The notes: generated by a model not told the origin, from the letters alone. A stretch of DNA of 64,000 bases from an uncultured Paracoccaceae bacterium (GCA_947493745.1 CANLSM010000015.1:1-64000), one strand, 5' to 3'. Positions 27,087 to 35,399 are shown, numbered from the stretch's first letter. Numbers and translations: made by a program.

Positions 27087-28058
27087 ATGACACCTCAGGA
27101 GATGGAGCGCCGCATTGTCCGCTATGGCGACCTCAAACCCTGCAAGACCGCCTTTATCGACGCCCATACGCCGGGCTCGGATCAGAAGGAGAACTTTACG
27201 ATCATCGGTGGCGGAGTGTCGGAATCGCCCGATCAGCATGTGCATATCAAGGACACGCCAGGTTTCAATATCGGCGCTGCCGGTCAGCCGCCAAAGTGCC
27301 GCAACTCGTTGCACAGCCACCGCACGGCGGAGGTGTTCTTTGTCCTCAAGGGGCGCTGGCGGTTCTTCTGGGGACGTTGGGGCGATGCGGGCGAGGTGAC
27401 GCTGGAAGAAGGCGATATCATCAACATTCCCACCGGCATCTTTCGGGGCTTCGAGAATATCGGCACCGATTACGGAATGATCATGGCGATCCTGGGTGGA
27501 GATGATGCGGGCGGCGGGGTGATCTGGGCGCCGCAGGTGATCGAGGACGCGCAGGATCACGGGCTGATCCTGTCAGACGAGGGCAAGCTCTATGACAGCA
27601 AGAAAGGCGAGGCGCTGCCCGATGGTGTCTCGCCTATGCCGCTGCTCAGCGAGGCCGAACTGGCCGGTTTCCCCGAACCCACGACCCGTGATGTGGTGCC
27701 TTTCCATGTGGCTCGCTACCTTGATCTGATGGCTTTGGCCGACCGGCAGCCGGCACCTGTGATAGGGGCGGATGCAATGCTTCGTGACCGCCCCGGTTTC
27801 GAGGTGGATTTTCTGACCCGCGGCTCCATCCCCGACACCATGTATCAGACTGACCGGCACGAGGTCCTGATGGTGATGCGGGGGCACTGGCGGCTCGGAT
27901 GGGACGGCGGAGATGCCGTGCTGGCACCCGGTGACACCTGTGCCGTTCCGCCCGGTCTGGAACACAGTATCACACCTGCGATGAGTGGCGAGGCCAGCCT
28001 CTATCGTGTCCTCAACACTGACGACCCCGCCGGTCCAACCTGGAGGCCAAAGACATGA
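27087..28058 (+). CDS. Bicupin protein
   Basis: The 323-residue protein starts at ATG 27087 behind GGGAGGAACG. The first cupin (about residues 60-150) has a metal-ligand pattern (HSHRTAEVFFVLKG and GIFRGFENIG). The second (about 225-310) has TDRHEVLMVMRGHWRL and PPGLEHSITP. Bicupins include ring-cleaving dioxygenases, oxalate decarboxylases and sugar isomerases. It ends four bases inside the MetE-like gene. A metal-dependent oxygenase or isomerase in the cluster's pathway is plausible, but the reaction is not established. Confidence 0.8.
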   Translation: MTPQEMERRIVRYGDLKPCKTAFIDAHTPGSDQKENFTIIGGGVSESPDQHVHIKDTPGFNIGAAGQPPKCRNSLHSHRTAEVFFVLKGRWRFFWGRWGDAGEVTLEEGDIINIPTGIFRGFENIGTDYGMIMAILGGDDAGGGVIWAPQVIEDAQDHGLILSDEGKLYDSKKGEALPDGVSPMPLLSEAELAGFPEPTTRDVVPFHVARYLDLMALADRQPAPVIGADAMLRDRPGFEVDFLTRGSIPDTMYQTDRHEVLMVMRGHWRLGWDGGDAVLAPGDTCAVPPGLEHSITPAMSGEASLYRVLNTDDPAGPTWRPKT

Positions 28059-29188
28059 GCCGCATTCAGACCACCCATGTCGGTTCGCTCCCGCGCTCGC
28101 AGAAAGTCGTGGATTTCATCTTCGCCCGGGAGCGGGAGGAGCCGTTCGACCAGGACGCATTCGATGCCGCGATGACGGAAGCCGTGAGCTCCGTCGTCGA
28201 GAAACAGGTTGCCGCCGGGATTGATGTGGTCAGCGACGGCGAGACGTCGAAGATCTCCTATGCGACATATGTGAAGGATCGCTATACCGGGTTTTCCGGC
28301 GACAGCCCGCGCAACGCACCTGCCGATCTCAAGGCGTTCCCGAGCTTTCTGAAACGGATCGCGGAGAGCGGCGGCACGCCACAATACGCCCGCCCGATGT
28401 GCACCGGCGAGGTGCGCTCCAGGGGACAGGGGGAGCTCGAAAAGGACATCGCCAACCTGAAGGCCGCGATGGACACGCATGGTGCCAAACGCGGTTTCAT
28501 GAATGCCGCCTCTCCCGGGGTCATTTCGCTTTTCCTGCAGAACCAGCATTATGCGACGCGGGAGGCCTATCTGGCCGCTCTCGCCGATGCGATGAAGGCC
28601 GAGTATGAGACAATCGTGGCCGCAGGGCTCGACCTGCAACTCGACTGTCCCGATCTGGCGCTGTCGCGGCACATGCTCTTTGCCGATCTTTCGGACGCCG
28701 AGTTCGTGAAAATCGCGAACATGCATGTGGAGGCGCTGAACCATGCGCTCTCGGATGTGCCTCAGGACCGGGTGCGGGTGCATATCTGCTGGGGCAACTA
28801 CGAGGGACCGCATGTCTGCGACATCGACATGGCGGCGGTCTTCGACACGCTGATGGCGACCCGGGCGCGCTATCTGCTGTTCGAGACCAGCAATCCGCGC
28901 CATGCCCATGAATGGACGGTTTTCCGGGACCGCGCAGGCGATATTCCCGACGACAAGATTCTGGTGCCCGGCGTGGTGGATACCACCACCAATTTCGTTG
29001 AACATCCCGAGGTTGTTGCACAACGGCTGGAGCGGTTCTTGCCGGTTGTCGGGGCAGAGCGTCTGTTGGCAGGCTCCGATTGTGGTTTTGGAACATTTGC
29101 CGGGTTCGGCGCCGTCGATCCGGACATCGCCTACGCCAAACTTGCGACGCTGAGCGAAGGGGCGCGGCTGGCCAGCGGGCGCGCATGA
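28055..29188 (+). CDS. MetE/epoxyalkane:coenzyme M transferase-like zinc protein
   Basis: The 377-residue protein is a cobalamin-independent methionine-synthase-II-like (UROD/MetE superfamily) protein. It opens with THVGSLPRS, and the zinc ligands are visible as HxC in VHICWGN (about residues 246-252) and Cys in GSDCGFGT near residue 345. Length and the C-terminal motif match small MetE relatives such as epoxyalkane:coenzyme M transferase rather than the ~750-residue MetE. The enzymes activate a thiol to attack an electrophile. It overlaps both neighbours by four bases. Methyl transfer is the alternative. Confidence 0.78.
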   Translation: MSRIQTTHVGSLPRSQKVVDFIFAREREEPFDQDAFDAAMTEAVSSVVEKQVAAGIDVVSDGETSKISYATYVKDRYTGFSGDSPRNAPADLKAFPSFLKRIAESGGTPQYARPMCTGEVRSRGQGELEKDIANLKAAMDTHGAKRGFMNAASPGVISLFLQNQHYATREAYLAALADAMKAEYETIVAAGLDLQLDCPDLALSRHMLFADLSDAEFVKIANMHVEALNHALSDVPQDRVRVHICWGNYEGPHVCDIDMAAVFDTLMATRARYLLFETSNPRHAHEWTVFRDRAGDIPDDKILVPGVVDTTTNFVEHPEVVAQRLERFLPVVGAERLLAGSDCGFGTFAGFGAVDPDIAYAKLATLSEGARLASGRA

Positions 29189-29874
29189 CACCTCTGGTCC
29201 TTGTGCCCGGGATGATGTGTGACGCGCGGCTCTTCGGCCCGCAGATCGACCGGTTCTCCACAGAACGTGCTGTCCATGTCGCCAATATCGCAGGGCACGA
29301 TACGGTCGCAGCACTGGCCGCACAGGTTTTGCATTCCGCGCCCGAGCGCTTTGCGCTGGCCGGGCTGTCGATGGGTGGAATTGTGGCGATGGAGGTTCTG
29401 GCGCAGGCCCCTGGTCGCGTCGAGCGTATCGCGCTTCTCGACACAAACCCGAAGGCGGAAACCGACAATGTGGCGGCGATGCGCGAGCCACAGATCGCAC
29501 GGGTGCGAGATGGCGACCTGACCGGGGTCATCGCGGAGATGAAGCTGAACTATGTCGAGGAGGGTCCCGATACAGGGGACATCCTGAAACTCTGCATGAC
29601 TATGGCGGTCGGACTGGGCCCACAGGTCTTTGTGGAGCAGTCCCGCGCACTCCTAACCCGTCCTGATCAGTGTGACACACTCCGCTCCGCCCGGCTTCCC
29701 GCTCTGATCCTTTGCGGGCAGGAGGACAGGCTCTGCCCGCCGCACCGCCATGAACTGATGGCCGATCTCATTCCGGGATCCGTTCTGCGGATCCTGCCGG
29801 AAACCGGCCATCTGCCGACGCTGGAACGCCCGCGGGAGACGAACGCGGCATTTGCAGACTGGCTCGCGGCCTGA
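29185..29874 (+). CDS. Alpha/beta hydrolase
   Basis: The 229-residue protein starts at ATG 29185, overlapping the previous stop (ATGA). The nucleophile elbow is GLSMGG (about residues 61-66), the oxyanion region is LVPGMMCDARLF, the acid is probably the Asp in GQEDRLCPP, and the His lies in ETGHLPTLERP near the end. There is no signal peptide, so it acts in the cytoplasm as an esterase, lactonase or thioesterase. It is the last gene of the cluster-1 operon; a 145-base gap follows. Confidence 0.88.
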   Translation: MTPLVLVPGMMCDARLFGPQIDRFSTERAVHVANIAGHDTVAALAAQVLHSAPERFALAGLSMGGIVAMEVLAQAPGRVERIALLDTNPKAETDNVAAMREPQIARVRDGDLTGVIAEMKLNYVEEGPDTGDILKLCMTMAVGLGPQVFVEQSRALLTRPDQCDTLRSARLPALILCGQEDRLCPPHRHELMADLIPGSVLRILPETGHLPTLERPRETNAAFADWLAA

Positions 29875-30019
29875 TCTGAAAAAAGTCTCAATAACGGCGC
29901 AGAGTGTGATCAACCCAACATTTTTCCCGGGCCGGGGCTGATATCAACTGCCTCGAAGCGGGCGTGTCCTTTTGAACAGGGATCGCTTCAGCGAAAGAAC
30001 CAATACCCAGGAGAGTACA

Positions 30020-30304
30020 ATGTTGAAATATTTTGCGTCTGTGGCGCTCAGTATCGTTGTGTCTGCGCCCGCCTTTTCCGGCAGCCTGACATTCAATCCG
30101 CCTGTTGAGGAGCAGGTCGTCAGTCAACGCGAAGTCATCGGACAAAGCAATGTCCGATGGGTCGTTCCGCTGATCGCACTTGGTGTTGTGGCCCTGGCCG
30201 TCAGCAGCGGCGGCGGCGATGATCCGGAGACGTCGTCCGAGCCGCCCAAGAACCTGCCACCCGAGCCGCCAAAGGAACTCCCGAAGATCGTAGTACCAGA
30301 TTGA
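30020..30304 (+). CDS. Small exported protein with Pro-rich tail
   Basis: The 94-residue protein starts at ATG 30020 behind AGGAGAG. A signal peptide (MLKYFASVALSIVVSAPAFS) is followed by a short polar region, a hydrophobic segment (VVPLIALGVVALAV), a Gly/Asp-rich stretch (SSGGGDD) and a proline-rich tail (EPPKNLPPEPPKELP). I recognise the general layout from Rhodobacterales genomes but know no function. It is monocistronic, and a hairpin follows at 30314. Confidence 0.7.
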   Translation: MLKYFASVALSIVVSAPAFSGSLTFNPPVEEQVVSQREVIGQSNVRWVVPLIALGVVALAVSSGGGDDPETSSEPPKNLPPEPPKELPKIVVPD

Positions 30305-30313
30305 TCGGGATAT

Positions 30314-30339
30314 CAGGCCGCCTTGGGGGAGGCGGCCTG
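30314..30339. terminator. Hairpin between convergent genes
   Basis: CAGGCCGCCT pairs perfectly with AGGCGGCCTG across a six-base loop, 9 bases after the small exported protein and 12 bases beyond the end of gnd on the other strand. A T-run is lacking on both sides, so it is a possible but weak bidirectional terminator. Confidence 0.55.
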
Positions 30340-30350
30340 AACTTCTTTGC

Positions 30351-31763
30351 CTAGCGGTGACTGCCCCAGGGGCCATGATGGGCACCATCTTGGTCCACGC
30401 GCTCGAAACTGTGCGCCCCGAAGAAATCCCGCTGTCCCTGGATCATGTTCGCGGTCGAGCGTCCGGTGCGCATGATATCGAAATATCCCAGACCGGCCGA
30501 CAAAGCGGGCAGCGGCAGACCTGACTGTGCGGCTGTCGCCACGGCATGACGCAGCGCGCCGTGCGTGCGTTTCAGAATATCCGTGAAGGCCGGTGCAAAC
30601 ATCAGGTTTCTCTTTGCATCATCGGTCAGGGCCGAGGCCATATCATTCAACATTGAGGACCGGATGATGCACCCCTCGCGCCAGACCCGCGCGATATCAG
30701 GCATCGGCAGGGTCCAGCCAAAGCTGTCCGACGCGGCATTCAGAAGCTCAAAACCCTGCGCATAGCAAAGGACCTTGCCAGCGATCAGGGCCTGCTCAAG
30801 CTGATCAATGGTGAGCGCGCTTTCGGGAAGCGCTTCGGGCGCTGCTCCGAACCGTGTCTCGCCCTTCCTGCGGATATCAAGCTGGGCCGACATGTTGCGC
30901 GCAGCAACCGCCGCGTCGATTGCGGTGATGGGGGCTGCGAGATGTTGCGCCTCGATCGCCGTCCAGCGTCCGGTTCCCTTCTGTCCGGCCCGGTCGAGGA
31001 TCATGTCGAGCATCGGATTGCCTGTCACAGGATCGGTTGCCGCCGCAACAGCGCCTGAAATCTCTATGAGATAGGACTGCAACGGTCCCTTGTTCCAGGT
31101 CTTGAAGACATCCGCGCAGTCCGCCGCACCCATGCCGAGCCCGTCGCGCATGACGCCATAGACCTCGGCAATCATCTGCATGTCGGCGTATTCAATGCCG
31201 TTATGGACGGTCTTGACGAAATGCCCGGCTCCGCCTTCGCCCATCCATGTGGCGCATGGCGTGTCCTCGTACTTGGCCGAGATCGCCTCCAGTATGTGGG
31301 AGACGCGGTCCCAGGCCTCTTTCGGTCCGCCACCCATGATCGAGGGGCCGTGCCGCGCGCCTTCCTCGCCACCCGAAACGCCAATGCCCAGATAGGGATG
31401 CCCGGCCTCGCTCGCCGCCCTGGCCCGGCGGTTGGTGTCGTGAAAGTTTGCATTGCCTGCATCGATGATCAGATCGTCGGCATCCAGAAGCGGGCGCAGC
31501 GCGTCAATCTGCTGATCCACGGCGTCGCCTGCCGGAACCATCAGGATGATGGAGCGGGGCGGCTTGATCGCGGCCACGAATGCCTCAAGCGTCTCACAAG
31601 GGGTCACCCGGTCTGCCAGATCACCGGCCTGGGCGTGAAACTCGGATGTCCGCGAGGTCGTTCGGTTGAAGACCGCAATCGGAAAGCCCTTTTCGGCGAT
31701 GTTCAGCGCCAGCATGGCCCCCATCGTTCCCAGCCCGATCAGGCCGATCTCAGAGTTGCTCAC
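30351..31763 (-). CDS. gnd: 6-phosphogluconate dehydrogenase (decarboxylating)
   Basis: This enzyme converts 6-phosphogluconate to ribulose 5-phosphate with NADP reduction. The start is taken as GTG 31763, which overlaps the lactonase stop (GTGA) behind GGGAG and gives 470 residues. A longer frame to 31919 runs back into that gene. Features are NADP motif GLGTMG, the substrate motif in GVSGGEEGARHGPSIMGGG, catalytic Lys in HFVKTVHNGIEYADMQ, and the C-terminal all-helical domain. It is in one operon with the SMP-30 lactonase, matching a gluconolactone-gluconate route, although no gluconokinase is in the window. Confidence 0.94.
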   Translation of the reverse strand: MSNSEIGLIGLGTMGAMLALNIAEKGFPIAVFNRTTSRTSEFHAQAGDLADRVTPCETLEAFVAAIKPPRSIILMVPAGDAVDQQIDALRPLLDADDLIIDAGNANFHDTNRRARAASEAGHPYLGIGVSGGEEGARHGPSIMGGGPKEAWDRVSHILEAISAKYEDTPCATWMGEGGAGHFVKTVHNGIEYADMQMIAEVYGVMRDGLGMGAADCADVFKTWNKGPLQSYLIEISGAVAAATDPVTGNPMLDMILDRAGQKGTGRWTAIEAQHLAAPITAIDAAVAARNMSAQLDIRRKGETRFGAAPEALPESALTIDQLEQALIAGKVLCYAQGFELLNAASDSFGWTLPMPDIARVWREGCIIRSSMLNDMASALTDDAKRNLMFAPAFTDILKRTHGALRHAVATAAQSGLPLPALSAGLGYFDIMRTGRSTANMIQGQRDFFGAHSFERVDQDGAHHGPWGSHR

Positions 31764-32656
31764 GGGGTCTGCACTCCCTGTCTGTTGAGTTTGATCGAAT
31801 AGATACTGGTTGTTGCGGTGATGAAAAGCTGTTGTTTGCCCCGACCGCCGAAACAGACATTCGAGACCAGTTCGGGGACCAGTATCTTGCCCAGAAGCTT
31901 GCCGTCGGGACTGATGCAATGAACGCCATCGCCAGCAGAGGACCAGATGTTGCCATCAGTGTCGAGGCGGAAACCGTCCGAGGCGCCGGGCTCGATCGTG
32001 TGGAAATGGCGGCCATTCGCCGGTGTGCCGGATGTCATGTCATAGACCCGCATATGCTTGGGGTCATCGCTGAACATCCGGCCGGTATCGGCGACGTAAA
32101 GCTTGCTCTCGTCGGGCGAGAAGGCCAGCCCATTGGGGCAGTTCATATCCCGGACCATCGCCTCGACCGAGCCGGTTTCCGGATCGATGCGGTAGACCTG
32201 ACAGGGCAACTCGGACGGAGACTTGTGGCCTTCATAGTTCGTCATGATCCCGTAATGCGGGTCCGAGAACCAGACCGAGCCGTCTGATTTCACCACCACA
32301 TCATTGGGCGAGTTCAGCCGTTTGCCCTCAAAGCCGTCGGCCAGCGTGGTGATCGTCCCGTCATGCTCGGTCCGGGTGACGCTGCGCGAGCCATGTTCGC
32401 ACGAGATCAGCCGTCCCTGATGGTCGCGGGTATGACCATTGGCGAAGTTCGAGGGCGCACGATAGGTGCTGATTCCGATATCGGGTGTCCATCTCAGGAT
32501 GCGGTTGTTGGGGATATCGGAGAAGAGCAGGCAGTCCGCATCGCCGAACCACACCGGCCCCTCAACCCAGTCGAACCCGGTGGCATGTTGTTTGACCGGC
32601 GCATTGCCCAGCACGTAGCTGTTGAATACCGGGTCATAGCTTTCGAAGAATGACAT
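31760..32656 (-). CDS. SMP-30/gluconolactonase-type lactonase
   Basis: This beta-propeller enzyme hydrolyses a sugar lactone to the aldonic acid using a divalent metal. The start at 32656 (MSFFESYDPVF) follows AAAGGGGAAGG and gives 298 residues. Signature segments are EGPVWFGDADCLLFSDIPNNRILRW (with the metal-binding Glu), NSPNDVVVKSDGSVWFSDP and CPNGLAFSPDESKLYVADT, whose Asn and Asp are ligands. It overlaps gnd by four bases. The operator at 32681 lies just upstream and is shared with the divergent GlcG-like gene. Confidence 0.92.
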   Translation of the reverse strand: MSFFESYDPVFNSYVLGNAPVKQHATGFDWVEGPVWFGDADCLLFSDIPNNRILRWTPDIGISTYRAPSNFANGHTRDHQGRLISCEHGSRSVTRTEHDGTITTLADGFEGKRLNSPNDVVVKSDGSVWFSDPHYGIMTNYEGHKSPSELPCQVYRIDPETGSVEAMVRDMNCPNGLAFSPDESKLYVADTGRMFSDDPKHMRVYDMTSGTPANGRHFHTIEPGASDGFRLDTDGNIWSSAGDGVHCISPDGKLLGKILVPELVSNVCFGGRGKQQLFITATTSIYSIKLNRQGVQTP

Positions 32657-32679
32657 TGACCTTCCCCTTTCAGTCATTT

Positions 32680-32695
32680 CTGTTAACGATAACAT
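32680..32695. promoter_or_regulatory. GntR/IdnR-type LacI operator 1
   Basis: CTGTTAACGATAACAT contains TGTTA-N4-TAACA, matching the remembered gnt/idn operator pattern of E. coli. It is placed between the lactonase-gnd operon (minus) and the GlcG-like gene (plus), where it could control both. The core is nearly identical to the sites at 34227, 35326 and 35384. Confidence 0.65.
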
Positions 32696-32727
32696 CAGCT
32701 TCCGTCAAATTGTAAGGAGACATTCCC

Positions 32728-33144
32728 TTGGCCTTCGTCATGACCACCCAGACCCTGACACATTCCGCAACGCTGGCAATGCTAGCAGCCGCAGTGGAAA
32801 AAGCCGAGGAGATCGGCCAACCGCAATGTATCGTGATTGTGGACGCAAGTGGCGAGCTTCTGGGTGAGCTGCGGATGACCGGCGCAAAGTTTCTCAGTCG
32901 CAAGAGCGCGCGGGCCAAGGCGGTGACGGCTGCCTCCATCGGGGCGCGCTCCACGGTGATCCCCGAGGCGGTCCGCCCGTTCATCGCCGCCGCGACGGAG
33001 GGCAATGTTACCGGTCTTCCCGGCGGTCTGCCGATCCGTCTGGACGGAGTTCTGTTGGGTGGTATCGGCATCGGATCAGGCTCGGGCGATCAGGACATTA
33101 CGGTGGCAGAGGCGGCACTCAGCGCCATTGGGGCTGAGCTTTAG
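32728..33144 (+). CDS. GlcG/HbpS-family protein
   Basis: The start is TTG 32728, eight bases after AAGGAGA (138 residues); ATG 32740 is the alternative. The whole protein is one GlcG/HbpS (formerly DUF336) domain, with VEKAEEIGQPQCIVIVDASG, LSRKSARAKAVTAAS and GLPIRLDGVLLGGIGIGSG. Members bind small ligands or haem, or act as dehydratase or cofactor partners in catabolic clusters. It is divergent from the lactonase operon and convergent with the dehydrogenase gene, whose stop it overlaps (TTAG). The role here is unknown. Confidence 0.85.
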   Translation: MAFVMTTQTLTHSATLAMLAAAVEKAEEIGQPQCIVIVDASGELLGELRMTGAKFLSRKSARAKAVTAASIGARSTVIPEAVRPFIAAATEGNVTGLPGGLPIRLDGVLLGGIGIGSGSGDQDITVAEAALSAIGAEL

Positions 33145-34178
33145 GCACTGGCAAAACTGATCTGCGCCTTGACTGCCTGGCTGCGGTCACTGGCGATCTG
33201 AAAGGCGCTTTCGGCATCCGCCAGAGGCACGGTATGGGTGATCAGCGGTTTGACGTCGATCAGCCCGCCCTGCATCAATTTGACCGCAAGCTCGAACTCC
33301 TCGTGGAAGCGGAACGAGCCCTTCAGTTCCAGCTCCTTCGCGGTGATTGCCATCATCGGCAGGCTCATGTCGCCGCTCAGACCCAGTTGCGCGATGATGC
33401 CGCGCGGGCGCAGCGCGGCAATCCCGCCCGCAAGCGCCTGCACGGCGCCGGAGCATTCATAGAGCACATCGAAATATCCCTTGTCGGCGGCGTACCCGTC
33501 CATCCGAGCCGCGCCGTCGGTCATGTTGATGACTTGATCCGCGCCGGACGCCTTGGCGATGCCAAGGGTGAAATCCGAAAGATCGGTCGCGACGATCTCG
33601 GCCGCACCTGCGCGCCGCGCCGCAAGGATCGACAGGATGCCAATCGGCCCGCAGCCGGTGACCAGCACACGCTTGCCGAGCATGTCACCCACCCGTCGCG
33701 TGGCATGAAGGCAAACCGCCAGCGGTTCGGCCATTGCGGCCTCTCCTGCGCTCAGCCCGTCTGCGGGGATGCATTGGCTGGCATCGGCCACCAGCACTTC
33801 ACGAAATGCGCCCTGAATATGCGGGAAGGGCATGGCGCTGCCGTAGAAGCGCATGTTGAGGCATTGATTGTAGAGGGCCTCGTCGCAGAACCGGCAGTTC
33901 CGGCAGGGACGCGAGGGGGAGATGGCGACAAGCTGCCCCATCTCCAGTCCCGCAACGCCTTCTCCCAGCGCCGAGACTGTACCAGAGACCTCATGGCCCA
34001 GCACCATCGGCTCCTTCAAACGGATCGCTCCGAAGCCGCCATGGTTGTAGTAATGCAGATCAGAGCCGCAGACACCGCCGGTGGCGAGCCTGATCTGAAC
34101 CTCGCCGGGCCCCGGTTCCTCCACATCCTGATCCTCGACGCGAAGATCTCCGGCGGCATGTATGACGATCGATTTCAT
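33141..34178 (-). CDS. Zinc-dependent sugar-acid/polyol dehydrogenase (L-idonate 5-dehydrogenase-like)
   Basis: The 345-residue medium-chain dehydrogenase has catalytic-zinc ligands in GGVCGSDLHY (about residues 35-42) and GHE (about 62-64). Four structural-zinc Cys lie in the stretch PCRNCRFCDEALYNQC, and the NAD motif is GCGPIGI near 172. It resembles L-idonate 5-dehydrogenase and sorbitol dehydrogenases. It would oxidise a sugar acid to the 5-keto form. Gluconate-type neighbours and the IdnR-like operator at 34227, 49 bases before its start, support this. Confidence 0.85.
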   Translation of the reverse strand: MKSIVIHAAGDLRVEDQDVEEPGPGEVQIRLATGGVCGSDLHYYNHGGFGAIRLKEPMVLGHEVSGTVSALGEGVAGLEMGQLVAISPSRPCRNCRFCDEALYNQCLNMRFYGSAMPFPHIQGAFREVLVADASQCIPADGLSAGEAAMAEPLAVCLHATRRVGDMLGKRVLVTGCGPIGILSILAARRAGAAEIVATDLSDFTLGIAKASGADQVINMTDGAARMDGYAADKGYFDVLYECSGAVQALAGGIAALRPRGIIAQLGLSGDMSLPMMAITAKELELKGSFRFHEEFELAVKLMQGGLIDVKPLITHTVPLADAESAFQIASDRSQAVKAQISFASA

Positions 34179-34226
34179 GTCTTTTTCCTTGCTGGGCGCG
34201 GGATCCGGTGATGCTCGCAGTATTTT

Positions 34227-34242
34227 ATGTTAACGATAACAT
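34227..34242. promoter_or_regulatory. GntR/IdnR-type LacI operator 2
   Basis: ATGTTAACGATAACAT has six-base arms ATGTTA/TAACAT that are perfect inverted repeats around an ACGA centre. It lies 49 bases upstream of the idonate-dehydrogenase-like start. It is the best match of the four sites to the gnt/idn consensus as remembered. Confidence 0.7.
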
Positions 34243-34309
34243 AGGCCGAACATATCGGCGATGTCGAGATGAAAAGTGAGGCAAATGCAGTGGCGGGATC
34301 AAAGGCATT

Positions 34310-34497
34310 CCGCTCGCCTTGTCGCAGATGATGGCCCGCAGGTTCAGCCTGGTGGGGAACGTGTCGGGCAGCAGGATCGAGACGGTCAGGATCACCAGCC
34401 CGTACACTGGTGCGAGCCGGATCAGTTTCCGGCCGCGGCTGAGGTTCTTCATCTCCAGACGGGTTGGTTCCAGCGCGCCGGATTCAAGGGAACGCAT
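34310..34497 (-). pseudogene. Truncated sugar ABC permease (RbsC type)
   Basis: The first 55 or so codons resemble ribose-type permeases: a charged N-terminus, then LIRLAPVYGLVILTVSILLPDTFPT and LNLRAIICDKAS. After about 34310 the reading frame leaves the family and the remaining membrane helices are absent. The start overlaps the end of the ATPase pseudogene, as in an intact operon. Loss of the rest means it cannot form a channel. Confidence 0.7.
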
Positions 34498-35287
34498 GGC
34501 TGGCCGCTTGACTGTTTCCGGCCACTTCCGCTGCCGAGACGGCCTGAATGAGGGACTCGGTGGACAAGGCGACGCCGGAGATCTCGCTCACCACCTTGCC
34601 GCGACGGAAGACGCTGGCGCGATGACAGATCGTGGCGATCTCGTTGAAATCGGTGGAGACCACGATCACACCCATACCGCTTTTGTGCGCCTGAAACAGG
34701 AGCGTGAAGATTTCGGCCCTTGCGCCGACATCCACGCCAGCCGTCGGGTCCTCGGTGATCAGAAGCTTGCGCCCGGTCGAGAGCCAGCGACCCATGACGA
34801 TCTTTTACTGGTTGCCGCCGGATAGGGCTTCTATAGCAAGGCTGATGTCATTGGGGCTGAGACCAAGCTCCTCGCCCAGCAGACTTGCCTCTCTCGCCTC
34901 CGCCCTGGCGGATTTGAACGAAAACAGCGCGCGCCCCGACGCCTCGGGTTTGATATAGGCATTCTCAGGGATTGTGAGCGAAGGTGCGATTGACTCCGCC
35001 ACTCGATCAGGCCGAGATCTAGATGGATGAAGGAAACCGCCTGCTACTCGTTCACCCGGCGAGGCTTGTGCGTCTAGGGTATGCCGTCGATCACGACCTA
35101 GCTGCTATCGCCTTGTTATCCCGCCCAAGACCTTGATCAGCGTTGATTTTCCGGCACCGTTTTCGCCCGGAAGAGCAAGGATCTCACGACGTGCCAGTCG
35201 CACGGAAGCGCCCTTGAGGGCCAGCGTGCCGCCGAATGATTTGACAATGCCATCAATGGAAAGCCCGTCCTAGGTCTGCTGAGCCAT
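34484..35287 (-). pseudogene. Broken sugar ABC ATPase (RbsA type)
   Basis: Three pieces of an RbsA-like double ATPase survive. From 35287, MAQQT is followed by a stop, then SFGGTLALKGASVRLARREIL and a Walker A, GENGAGKST. Then comes a large deletion and unrelated-looking bases with several stops. From 35002, the second ATPase half runs to SGGNQ and hits a TAA at 34805-34807. After that stop the frame continues with KIVMGRWLS, Walker B-like LLITEDPTAGVDVGA and the C-terminal end. The TAA replaces what should be Gln (CAA), a single C-to-T change. A full RbsA is about 500 residues. Confidence 0.82.
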
Positions 35288-35325
35288 TGCGCTTCCCCCT
35301 GGATTTCGGGCTTGTTAAGCGCCGC

Positions 35326-35341
35326 ACGTTACCGGTAACAT
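35326..35341. promoter_or_regulatory. GntR/IdnR-type LacI operator 3
   Basis: ACGTTACCGGTAACAT has GTTACCGGTAAC as a perfect palindrome. It lies upstream of the broken ABC operon (ATPase start 35287), so that operon was once part of the regulon. The operator has outlived the transporter it controlled. Confidence 0.65.
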
Positions 35342-35383
35342 TTCCCAGAATGACCAACATTGGCTCGCAGTGTCGAGATGGGA

Positions 35384-35399
35384 GTGTTATCGATAACGT
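35384..35399. promoter_or_regulatory. GntR/IdnR-type LacI operator 4 (autoregulatory)
   Basis: GTGTTATCGATAACGT contains the perfect palindrome GTTATCGATAAC. It lies 34 bases before the LacI regulator start at 35433 and 43 bases from site 3. Pairing of sites 3 and 4 in the divergent promoter would allow looping or cooperative repression and autoregulation. Confidence 0.65.
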
